Of a DNA stretch of 64,000 nucleotides, positions 1 to 9,936 are shown in pieces. The first letter of the stretch is position 1. Each line of letters begins with the position of its first letter. This stretch comes from Yamagishiella unicocca. Lineage: Eukaryota; Chlorophyta; Chlorophyceae; Chlamydomonadales; Volvocaceae. A program made the position numbers and the translations under genes. The stretch lies in the NCBI GenBank assembly GCA_003116995.1, contig BDSL01000042.1, positions 248,001-312,000 of the forward strand. The letters run 5' to 3'. Under the pieces are notes generated by a model. That model saw only the letters and a program-made list of their open reading frames with translations, did not search any database and was not told where the DNA came from.

Positions 1-148
1 GCTACATTGACCAGGATGGAAGTTAAACCACGTGTCCATTTCGGCTCTATCGCTGCCCGTCGGGAAGGATCCAGTACCTCGCCTCCGCCGCCCGCCCCCC
101 ACCACCAGACCCACGGGCTTCCTCTCACACCACCACCCGGCCCCACAG

Positions 149-1279
149 GCACCGCCTCCGATGCGGCCCTCAGCGCCCTTTGACGGCAGCTCCACATACA
201 ACCAGGAGTACAAGGGCTGGAAGATGCCGCCCCGGCGCCCCGCGCTGGGTGTCCAGATGCGCGGCGACCGCACCTTCGTGCTCATTCACGCCGAAGCCCC
301 CCTGCCGGCAATGGGCAAGCAAATCTTCACAACGGTGAGGCCAGCTGCTCCAATATCGCAGTCCATATGGGATATGGCTCCCCCCTCCGTGCTACCTGCG
401 CCTTGTCGCACGTGCGACCGTGGATGGAGGTTTCCGTGGTGTATTCGCGGCGTGACGGTACATTAATACACGGCCTCGGGACTCCGGGACGCCAACCGCA
501 GGTGCATGACAACCAGACGGAGATCTGCGTCTTGGTGCTCCGGGTAAGTGCGGTGGCGCCAGTTTGGTGGTAGAGGTTTCGTCATTACAAAGGGACGTCG
601 TGATGGGTGTGTGTTTCAGGTGAGGTCTAGTGGAGGCAGTGGTTGCGGCGGCGCGAACTGCGGTATGGCGCGTAACTCAGGAGCCGACCCACCAAGCACG
701 GGGGCAATTGACTCGCGTGCCTCGCGAACCTCGGAACCATGTCCCTGCGAGACAACTTGTCAAACATTACAAGCCCGCTGCTCGACTGCCCACCCGCCCG
801 CCCACGGCCTTGCCCCCTTCTCTCTTCCCTCCCTATAGGGCGACGCCCCGGTCGCAAGCCGCAACAACGTCATTGGACAATTTGACCTTACCGGACTGCC
901 TCCGGGTAGGTGTGGTGGAGCGATGGGTGCGCCTTGTCAGCCTACGCTAGGGAGGCTTATCACTTAATGGATCACGGCACAGAGGGATCCGAGGAATGTG
1001 GGCGAGCAACCTTGGCCAGAGCTGTGCAGGAGCTGCCCCGCCCACCCTGAACATACCCCACCCCTCACTGTCCCGCATCCCGCATTCCGCCTGCGGCCTC
1101 CCGTGGTTCCGCCTCCAGGCCCCAAGGGCAGTGCTCGCGTGGAAATCACCCTGCAGCTGGACGCGAACAGTGTGCTGTCCGCCACGGCCACCGATCTGGA
1201 CGCCAACCGCCAGGAGCAGTGGCTGCGCCAGGGCAGCATGGTTGCCCGGGCACTCACATCGGACGTCGTGGTCTTGTAG
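149..1279 (+). CDS. SAXO-like motif fused to HSP70 substrate-binding domain (3' part of gene)
   Basis: Exons 149-334, 502-543, 839-905 and 1119-1279 join in frame (151 codons plus TAG). The gene is open at its 5' end, because position 149 follows an acceptor AG. The first exon carries SSTYNQEYKGW, which resembles the Mn repeat of SAXO/FAM154 microtubule-stabilising proteins. It runs straight into an HSP70 substrate-binding beta-sandwich: GVQM, then PLPAMGKQIFTT, an NNVIGQFDLTGLPP loop, and LDANSVLSATATD, the counterpart of the HSP70 segment IDANGILNVSAKD. The protein stops soon after this strand, so the alpha-helical lid and any EEVD-type tail are absent. An ATPase domain, if present, lies outside the window. 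By inference it may be a microtubule- or axoneme-associated chaperone-like protein. The HSP70 homology is clear. The SAXO reading rests on one motif copy. Confidence 0.72.
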
Positions 1280-1773
1280 TGACGGCACGGCATAAACCGC
1301 TCCAGGCTGGAATGCGCTTGCGATGACGTGCCGAGCGATCGTGGCTGTCACGCGATGAGCGAAGCGTACGTGCATATCACTCAAGGGGTGGAGAGCAGTG
1401 AGAGAATGGGCGAGGACGAGGTTGGGTCATGTTAGGCCACTCCTTAAGGATTGACGTGGTGGCGCACTGGCCCATTTGGGGCGCAATACATGGTTGCATC
1501 CACTGGCCCGATGAACTCTGCAGAGCTCACGAGCCAATCACCATGATTGGCAAGCGAAGGAAGGACAACAATGGGTCAGAAACATTTGCGCATGGCGCCG
1601 GCAGTAGTACCGACAGTAGATGCCGGGTATCCTCGTATTACAGTCGTTTGCATGGAGGACTGCAATTTGGCCATACGGCCCATACTAGGCCGCTCATCTA
1701 GTTTGACGCTGGGCAACTAGTGTGGTCCTGGATTGCACCGGATTGTACAGAAACGGGAATGTGATTAAATAGT

Positions 1774-1822
1774 AACCCTGGGAAGCGGTTTACCTTGGAA
1801 GCGGAACCCTGGGAAGCGGTTT
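1774..1822. repeat. 18-bp direct repeat with a degenerate copy between
   Basis: The 18-mer aaccctgggaagcggttt occurs at 1774-1791 and again at 1805-1822. The bases between them (ccttggaagcgg) are a partial third copy. The repeat is non-coding. Confidence 0.7.
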
Positions 1823-1921
1823 CGTGCTTGCCATTAACGGCTGAATGTGACAACCGAGAAGCTCATGTTCTTACAGGACCCTAAAAGGCCAAGCAATCCC
1901 GGCCTTGAAACTCAATGGCTT

Positions 1922-1926
1922 TGTAA
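1922..1926 (+). terminator. Possible TGTAA poly(A) signal for the HSP70-like gene
   Basis: This is the first TGTAA I found on the + strand after the stop at 1279. TGTAA is the standard polyadenylation signal of Chlamydomonas and Volvox. The implied 3' UTR of about 640 nt is plausible but unproven. Confidence 0.35.
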
Positions 1927-3807
1927 GGATATCGTCTCCCCCTGGCGCCACACCCCTACAGCACAGGAACGCTGCAATCATACGTGCGGCCATACGGGAT
2001 ATCCAACGTGGCACTCACAGCTCGATTGTCTCCAAATCGTAATGGCAAGAACTGTTGTCGTGCCCGCGTCCAAGCTCGGCGGCAGCCATCTCGCAGCCAT
2101 TTTCGCGGTTATTGATTACAGGCACGGCCATATCACCTAAATAGAAGCACAGCTATTGGCTCCAGGAGGCATCCCACGCCACTTACGCGCTCTTCACTTT
2201 CGGAACAGGACACGCTGCACAAAGACATAATGCGGAAACCGAATTACATCGCCGCGGTCAGCTGACACCGAGGGCTCGGGCCCGGTCGAGCCCTTCGTGT
2301 GCACCTGGCTAAACCATCGTGTCGGTCCTGACCAGTCTACACGACCACAAGAGAAGCTGGGCTGGGTGCACCAGTTGCCGCAGTAGTCGGTACCCTGATG
2401 CCATCGGGGCAGTCGTGCCGTCATACACAGCCACCTCCAGCGGACCAGTCGGCACCCCCCTCTTTTGCACCCAGTCTCTCTACCTCAGACGACCAACTAC
2501 GGTAATAGCAGCGATCCCCATCCGCTCCACCTGCAGCTGCGCCGCCTACCGGCCTTTGCGCATGCGCCTGCACACAATCGTCCCTCTTGCTGCGGCAACG
2601 TGGTTGCCGTTACAGAATACAGAACACGCATTCCGCACCTCACAGCGCTGGCAAGGATTGCGTGAAACACACAAAGACGACCTCTTCGGCGGCTTGCGCG
2701 GCTTGCTGCTTACGCAAGAAGCTGCGCTTGGGAGGACGTCAGCGACGAATGGATAGTGTCCAATGGGTCGCTAACAGTACGTACCTTGCGACCTTTCGCG
2801 GGACTTTGCGCAAGCTGCGGCGTGGTCTCAAATTAATATCGCACAAGTAAAAGAACTAAAGCGCATGGCACGAATCTCTCGAAAACACTCGAATTATGAT
2901 TTATCCGGCATCACCGGCCGTGCATATGTGCGAACGCATCTTCAGCCCATGACTAACTTGCCTGCGGAACTCCTGCGATTGCCAGTCCGCACACCGGTAG
3001 TCGCACATAAACACATTAAAAAGGCGCAAGTTGTGCTGCGATCACCCAAAGGAGACGCCAGCACTTCCAGCTGCAGATGTTGATGCCAAGTGCCAACACA
3101 CGTCCTTGCTGGTCCTTGTCAAGAAGAGATCAGCACGCAATCTATTGAGAAGTCATAATCCTGTCCGGAAGAGATCGATAATTATAGAACTCCCCTTTTA
3201 TTTACGACACATAGCTCTATGCGCAGTAGCAACGATATGCAATATGCACAAGCGCTGGTTAGCCCCAAGTCGCCGAAGTACGCCGCCCCCATACGGTGGT
3301 ATCCAAAACCATGCGCACGCTATACATATCACGCTTTACATCACCCTGTTATGTACACAACGCCGAAGCGTAGCTCCGCAGCCATTTCAGTATACCCTTT
3401 GCTGACGACAACTGAGATCAAGGCCTACAACATGTTCCTTACGACATCAAGCGGAGGTGGTCGGGAAGCCTGGAGTCCGTCTAGCTATGTTCGTAGGCTG
3501 CTCTGGAAAGCAGCAACTCATTGGAATGTAGTAGCAAAGCTAACACCTGCCCCACACATGCACTTCCCTTCCGCCGCGTGCCCCTCTAAATGATGCAAAC
3601 GCGTCGCCTTGCGCAATCACAGCAAGCACGGCCAAGCCAGTTCACGTGCCCAGAACGGCCGCATAGCCGCGTGTGGCCCAATATCGCCAACCTTTCGCTC
3701 ATTCGCCGCAGCCGTCTCCATGGCACCGAACGGAAGCCCGCTGTTCCAGCGGGAGCACCGCCGGCACCAGCAACCCGCAACGGCGTCGCAACCCTCCCGT
3801 GCCGGCC

Positions 3808-6800
3808 TCACCGTGCTTTCTTTTCCGGAGCCACTCTCTGACGGACCGAAGCGCCAAACTTAAACGCACGGGAGATGGTGCTCAGCAGCGCTCGCTTGCC
3901 TCCGTCGCCGCCAGAGGTGGCGCCTCTGCCTCCGCCGCCGCCCTCTTCATCTCCACCCTCTCCGCTTGGGGCATTTCCGCCGTCAGCCGCCACTGCTGCA
4001 GCCGCGACCGTCTGGCGCCCGCTGCCGCCGTCCTCACTAAAGTACAACCGCAGCCGATCCCGCGTCCGCTGCGCCAGGCCCTTGGTGACGCTCGCCATCG
4101 CTTGTGAGCCGGCTGGCCCGGCCGCGCCGGCGCTGGACCGGTTCACGCCACCCTCACTTATGCCCACCGGCGCCGGCCGCCACGACTCGATCGGCATCAG
4201 CTCATCCACGCCGCTCGCGTCGCCGCCATCCTCCGATCCCGCAGCAGACGAGCGTTGTGTCACGGACATGATGATCGGCAGGCGCGTCGCGCCAGCGCCG
4301 TTGTGTCCCGAGTGCTCCGACAGCATCCCGAACGGCTCGGACTCTGCTTGCGTAGGTAAGCGCTGGTGCAGCCCACCGCTGCCGCTGCCGCTGATGCTGC
4401 CGCAAGTCATTTGTTGCGCAAGGAGCTCCCGCTGCAGCACAGTGAGCAGGCGGGGCAGCGGTCCCCGCCCGCCCGCGTCGACCTGCCAGCCGGACTTACT
4501 GCTGCCGCCGCCACCGCCACCGCCGCCCTGGCTGAGCCGCTTCGACGACCGCGGCCTCGTGCGGGCCCCCAGGCGCCAGTTGTTCCGCTGTCCGGTCAGG
4601 GAGTCGGAGCCGCAGCGTGCGCCTTCGCCCGTGTCAGAAGCCGAGGGTCCCCGACTGGCCGCTTCAAAGCCGCTGCATTGCGGCTCCAGCGGGCGCTGGC
4701 TCAATGCGCCGACCCCGGCCCACGACCTGGGAGACACTGCCAGCTGCGACTCCGAGTTACTGCGGCGAGCGGACCGGAGCCACTCCTTCGACGTCCCGGC
4801 ACCCTCGCTGGACTGCGTCAACTGAGGCAAAAGCAGCTGTTGCAGCTGTTGCTGCTGTTGCTGCTGCTGCTGTGACTGCCTCTGCCTCGAAGACCGCTGT
4901 TCTGGCTCCGACGGCTCCACGTCGCCAACCGGCGTACCACCATCAGGCGCCCGCGCCGGTGCCGGCGTGTCGTGAGGGGCTACCTCCGACGAACGCTTCG
5001 CCTGCTCACCTCGAATTACCTTGCTCTGGCCGTGCCCCAAGTAACGGTTGACATGCCGTTGCGGCTGCAACTGCCGTTCACCGCTGCCGCGGTAGCCGTC
5101 TATTGGCAGCGGCGGCCCGGGGCCGATGGGTGAGGCGGCCACGACGCGGGGCACGGGCGAGAGACCCTCCTTCAGCAGGCCGAGAGGCGCGGAATGAGTA
5201 CCGGTGGAGCTGCCGTCTGGGACCAGCATTTGGCCTTGCGGGGACGCGGCGCGGCGTCGCGCAGCCAGGGATGCTGATGCTGCTGTGGCTGCCGGCGTGA
5301 GGAAGAGGGGCTGCGACACGCTGCTCGCCGGCTGGGTCGTCAGAGGGCTGCTGGCTAGCGCCAGGCGGCTGCTGGGCCGGCATGGGGTCGGGCTGTGGCG
5401 GAACGCGGCGACCGGGGTGGCTCCCGAAGCCGCATCGGAGCTGCACTCCCCTGGTGGCAACTGCGGGAGCAGCATTATGGGGGTATTCCGGCAGTCCTCA
5501 GCTCGTTGCGATGCAAGCGTGCGCTCGTCGAACTACGAGCTCGCCACGTTTGGCACGTCCGCACGCCAGGGCCGCGAGTATGGTCCTCGCCGGCCGAATA
5601 CCCCTAACCGCACAACACCACGGCGATTATGCCAACTGTCAACTGCCCCAACCTACCAATGTCGAATCCCTCCCAACCGTTCCAACCATCCCAACTGCCC
5701 CAACCTACCAGGTCGTACTCGATCGTGCTGCCAGGCGAAGACTCTGGCCACTCCGCGGGACCGCACCCGCCTGCAGACAGACCGTTCAGCGGCACCGGTG
5801 TGATGTCACCCCACATGCGCCGCTGCCCCCACGGAGACCTTCCCGGATCGAGCGCCGTGCTGCCGGTGCTACCGGGCACAACGCCCCTCGCCGCCATCCC
5901 TGCAAAGCCAGCCGGCGGTGGACGAGCCTCCGTCGCCGGCTCCACTGCCAGGGGCGAGTACTTGACCCGTGGGGCGCCAGACGCTGACGTCGCCACCGCC
6001 ACCAACGTCGTGGCGGCAGCACCAACGGCGCCCACTTCACGGGCGCTGCGGTGCAGCGGCTGCGGCAACGAACTCCGCTCTGGGCTGATGGGGTCGTGAG
6101 GCTCGTATGGGGCGGCCAGCGATGGCAGGTCCATAGCGCCGCCCTCAGAGGCCCGGGCGGTCCTGGTTCGTACCCTCCTGGCGCGAGGCGGCAGCTCCAG
6201 CCCGGGCGAGCGAGTCGCAGGGGGTGAGGGAGCCGCGCTGCCGTCAGCGGCATGCGAATCCCGACCGCCCAATGATTCTGCGTTCCTGCCGCTCCCAAGT
6301 GCATGCAGCGGAGGCTGCGGGTGCGGTGCGGGGGAGGTTTGCAAGGCGTGTGCGGAGGAGGCCTGGCACCCGGGAGATGGCGCCGCCGGCGCGTCACCGA
6401 GTCTTGTGAAGGTCAGTAGCGGGTCGCTGACTGGCTCTGCCGCAGCGGAGGCGGCGCCTTCTGCCTCTGCACCGACCACACCGCAGTTGCTAGCCTGCGT
6501 GATTTCACCAGCCACGGTGCTGTCGGCCGCAGCTAACCGAGTTGGCTGTGGCTGGCCCGCAGCCGCCGCCTCCATGCCGACCAACGCCGCTTGGGTAACA
6601 TTTGTGGAAGTGCGGCCTGAGGGCTCAGTAGAGGTAGGGGCGGCCACCAAAGGCTTCGCCTCTTCTTTCGTGATGTTCGTGTGGCCAGGAAGCCAAGCAG
6701 GCGAGGCGCCGACCGGAGCTCTACCACAATAACCGGTCGCCACGGCCGCGGTGGCGGCCGCCGCGGCGTCACCCAGTTGCTCCAGGGGCGCCTGGCTGCT

Positions 6801-8174
6801 TCCCTTTTCCCTACAGTCCGCAAAGTACGGCATCTGCAGCAGCTCTGCCGCGGTTGGCCTCCTGCCGGGGTCCAGCTGCAGGCAGGCGGCCACCAGGTTT
6901 GACAGGAGCTCGCAGCGCTCCGATTCCGTATGCTTCGCCGTTGTACAAACGCCCGTCGTACCATCAACGCACGTGGCGCCGGAAATCGTACTCGTTGCTG
7001 CAGCCGCCGTTGAGCGCCCTGCTGCGCACTGGCGGCGCAGCCACTGACGCAACAGTGGCTGGTCGCCGTCCCCGCTGCTGCTGCCGCGGTCACTATGTTG
7101 GATGGAGCCGCAGGAGGAGACGGAGGAGGACAGAGAGGGGGAAGACGAGGAGACGCACAGCCATGGACCCTCCCATGTGAGGCCCTCGAGGCCTCGGGCC
7201 TGGGCGACCAGGTACTCGGCAAGGCCTGGCCGCGACACCCCCAGCAGGCGGATCATTCGCCGCAGCTGCTCGGCCGAGGAGTGGCCGGGGAAGAGGGGCT
7301 GGCCGGTGGCCATTTCCGCCACCACGCAGCCCACGGCGAAGATATCTGCAGCAGTGTGATGTGGGCATATGTTAAGCATAAATCAAGAACATGAAGCGGC
7401 GTTGCGGGGCTGGGACCTCCGTGCCGCAAAACATGCAGGGGTGCGTGAGGGAAGGTCTTTTTAACTTCCCTCCCATTTCGTCCCCGGGTCTCACGCACCT
7501 GCCGCCGTGCCGTGCTGTAAGCCGAGGAGCTGCTCCGGAGCCCGGCACCAGCCGCTCGTGCTACTGTCACTGTGGGTACCGCTGCCGCTGCTCCTAAAAG
7601 ACGAGCTGTCGTAGCTGGCGCAGTGCGCGTCGGAATTTACTGCAGGACTCGCAGGCTTGGTGGCTGGATCGGGGGCCTCCGAGTCTTCTGGCGTGCGGCA
7701 TACGCTTGGGCTGAGAGAGCGCACTGAGCCGTGGGCAGTCACAAAAATGAAGGCAGGCTCCAGCGCGCCGTGAGCTTTCTGGATGGGATTACAACATACG
7801 GTAGGTGGTTAAGGGGTTATGGTGCGGGGCCTGGCCACGGATCGGGAGGGCGCTAGATGGCGACAGGGCAGTCGGAACTGGAAACGCGCCACCAGAGCCC
7901 CCGGCCGGGTCCATGTGACGCGCACAGCCTTACAATTTGAAGGTAATTGGCCCGCTTAGGGGAGGGAAGATGAAGGCACAATCACCCGGACCACACCTAC
8001 CTCGAAGTCACGGTGTAGGTCGCGGACTGCAGAGCAGAGCTGCCACGCCATTCGCTTCAATGCCGATGGGTCTAATCCAAGAGGTTGCACATCCAACAGC
8101 GTTGTTGCGCTTGAACTCTGTGAGTCATCCTTCTCGAGACCACGACTTCTGGTATACGTCGGACTAGGCTCCAT
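3808..8174 (-). CDS. Kinase-like protein lacking the N-lobe, with degenerate catalytic loop and long disordered tail
   Basis: Exons (minus) are 8174-8001, 7778-7499, 7345-5709 and 5460-3808, all phase-consistent, giving 1247 aa. Residues about 30-58 match CMGC/CDKL-type subdomains V-VIa (LGLDPSALKRMAWQL, AVRDLHR). The next exon reads KAHGALEPAFIFVTAHG where active kinases have HRDLKPEN, so the catalytic Asp, Lys and Asn are all replaced. The DFG position reads SPS. The activation-segment end (GWCRAPEQLLG), subdomain IX (ADIFAVGCVVAEM) and subdomain XI (LDPGRRPTAAELL) are well kept. No Gly-loop or VAIK segment was found between 8174 and the DIS3 gene, and a TAG immediately precedes the chosen ATG. 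The remaining 900 or so residues are Ser/Gly/Ala-rich, with a poly-Gln tract (plus strand 4833-4875) and a basic C-terminus. It is probably a pseudokinase or a decayed kinase gene. The 5' end is the least certain part. Confidence 0.66.
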
Positions 8175-9936
8175 CTATCCACGAATAACAAGGAGTAAGA
8201 GCGAAGCCTTGAAGCACAGCTTGCCGTTGTTTCTGTTCTGTGGTAGATAGCTGTTTAACGGCTCAGCACTGTAGAAACCGACAATCAATTCAGAAATTAA
8301 CACTGTACAGTAAGCAAGGCGTTTTTGCACAGTATGGCAATCAGCGGGGTACTGAGGGGAAAGCGTAGGTTCGTAACGAAGGCCTGATTTAACGTCTGGG
8401 CGAGCTTTGTACTTTATGCAAGAAACACCCCTCATAGTATAAAAAGGCTGTCCATTTAGTCTTTAGGGAATCCTGCTACCATGAAAACTAAAGGTCTGGG
8501 CCAGCGAGTGGTGTGCGACCTACAGTACAATGCAGGACGGACGAAGTTGACAGGTGGCTGCTGGGCTACTAGAATCTCATTAGGTAGCTGTATTTACGTA
8601 GCTGTATACTATGCATATGTTTCATCCTTCTAACGCCTTGCTGCGATGTCTCGACAGGCACGACAGCGCCCTTGAGAAACCGACGTACTTTTCGTTTTGG
8701 CATTGAAGGCTCATATGCAGGATATGCATCCGACAAGGGAACGTTAGGTGCCTCCTAAATTGAAACCCGTGTTTTTATTGCGTTCCGTCAGGTAGGGTTT
8801 CCCGGGTTGCCCAACTGCCCGAAAAGAAACATCCCGAACATGCCACTGACGCGGTGGGTTGGCCTGCTGCAGCCTATTTGACTGACTGCTGCTTAGTGGC
8901 GAGGGCTGCAAAGTAGCATCGCAATGTGCGCCACAGTGTAACGTCTCGATTCCATGGTGCACCCAGTGGCACCTCCAAACCGTGAGGAGAGCGGTATCCC
9001 AGCATTATGAGACAGCCTTATGAAGGGTCACTTGGATGTCGCAGCCGCATACCTGACCCTTCCAAACAACGCGCCGGGCACAAGTGCAGGAGGCCAATCC
9101 CGCACAGCATGGCACAGCACGGCACGGACACTGTGGCGGCGAACACCGCTTCCCTTCTGGCGGATTCCGGCCACATCGTGCGCTGGGTTCGGTTACACTC
9201 AGTTGGCGCACGCCATACATGGCACATGAGTCATGCCGCAATGAGCCATGCCACACGGCATGTCCCCACAGTTGACCCCCCCCTTCAATACGCCAACTAT
9301 TATATCCATGCGTGTAACCGGCCTTTTTGCCAACCCCCTTTCACCCCCGTATCAGCTACCGGGACCACCGCGCGGTAAGCGGTAGACACCGCCACCTCGC
9401 CCGGCCTCCGACCCACATCCTGCCGCAGCATTCCCTTTGCTATCCTGCCTATGCGAGCTAAACATGACGACAGCGCACCCATGGACCACCCACGGAGGCA
9501 GGCCGTGCAATACACAGCGCACTGGTCCAGACCCTCCATGCGGTAACATGATTCTGCAGTTCCCTCCTGCTGCCTCTTCACGTCCTGCGAACCTTGTGTG
9601 TCTGGCCGGCCTCGTTCATGGCCCCCCGGCCGGTACTCAGCTTCCTTACTCCTGCCGGCCCCGCGCCCCCCCCGCATAACCCAAATTGCAATTGACCCGG
9701 ACCCTCGGATCCCTCGCAAGGGCATTTCCTTACCCCTGACGTACGGCGAGTCAGCACCACACTCTAGCACTAGGACACCACCTGGTAGGCCTCACGCCCG
9801 CTTACCAGTATGGCTGACACAGTAAACTAATTTCCCTCCAGTCCCCAACCCCCAACCAACTCGTTATTTCTCCTTCTTCCTCAGCTCACTGGTTTCCCCT
9901 CCAATCCCACCCCCAGCCTCGGCGCCCGTTGCATCC
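8175..9936. other. Spacer between DIS3 stop and kinase-like gene start
   Basis: It should hold the DIS3 3' UTR and the kinase-like promoter. I looked for missing kinase N-lobe exons on the minus strand and saw no Gly-loop, VAIK-type lysine or alpha-C segment. A TTACA at 9193-9197 reads TGTAA on the minus strand and could end the DIS3 transcript. Confidence 0.45.
9193..9197 (-). terminator. Possible TGTAA poly(A) signal for DIS3
   Basis: Plus-strand TTACA is TGTAA on the DIS3 strand, about 740 nt past the stop codon. It is the nearest one I found. Confidence 0.3.

Larger units (their letters stand above)
1280..3807. other. Intergenic region with no supported gene
   Basis: About 2.5 kb that holds the 3' UTRs of two genes pointing at each other: the HSP70-like gene (+) and the kinase-like gene (-). 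Open frames here are short and overlapping, with no recognisable motif and no convincing splice-linked continuation. A TTACA (TGTAA on the minus strand) at 3336-3340 is a candidate poly(A) signal for the kinase-like gene, about 470 bp past its stop. Confidence 0.5.

Noticed and set aside
3875..4825. 316-codon open frame on the plus strand over the kinase-like last exon
   Set aside because: It is the antisense of a low-complexity exon. GC-rich Ser/Gly/Ala codons leave the opposite strand open; its product is Pro/Ser/Arg noise with no motif.
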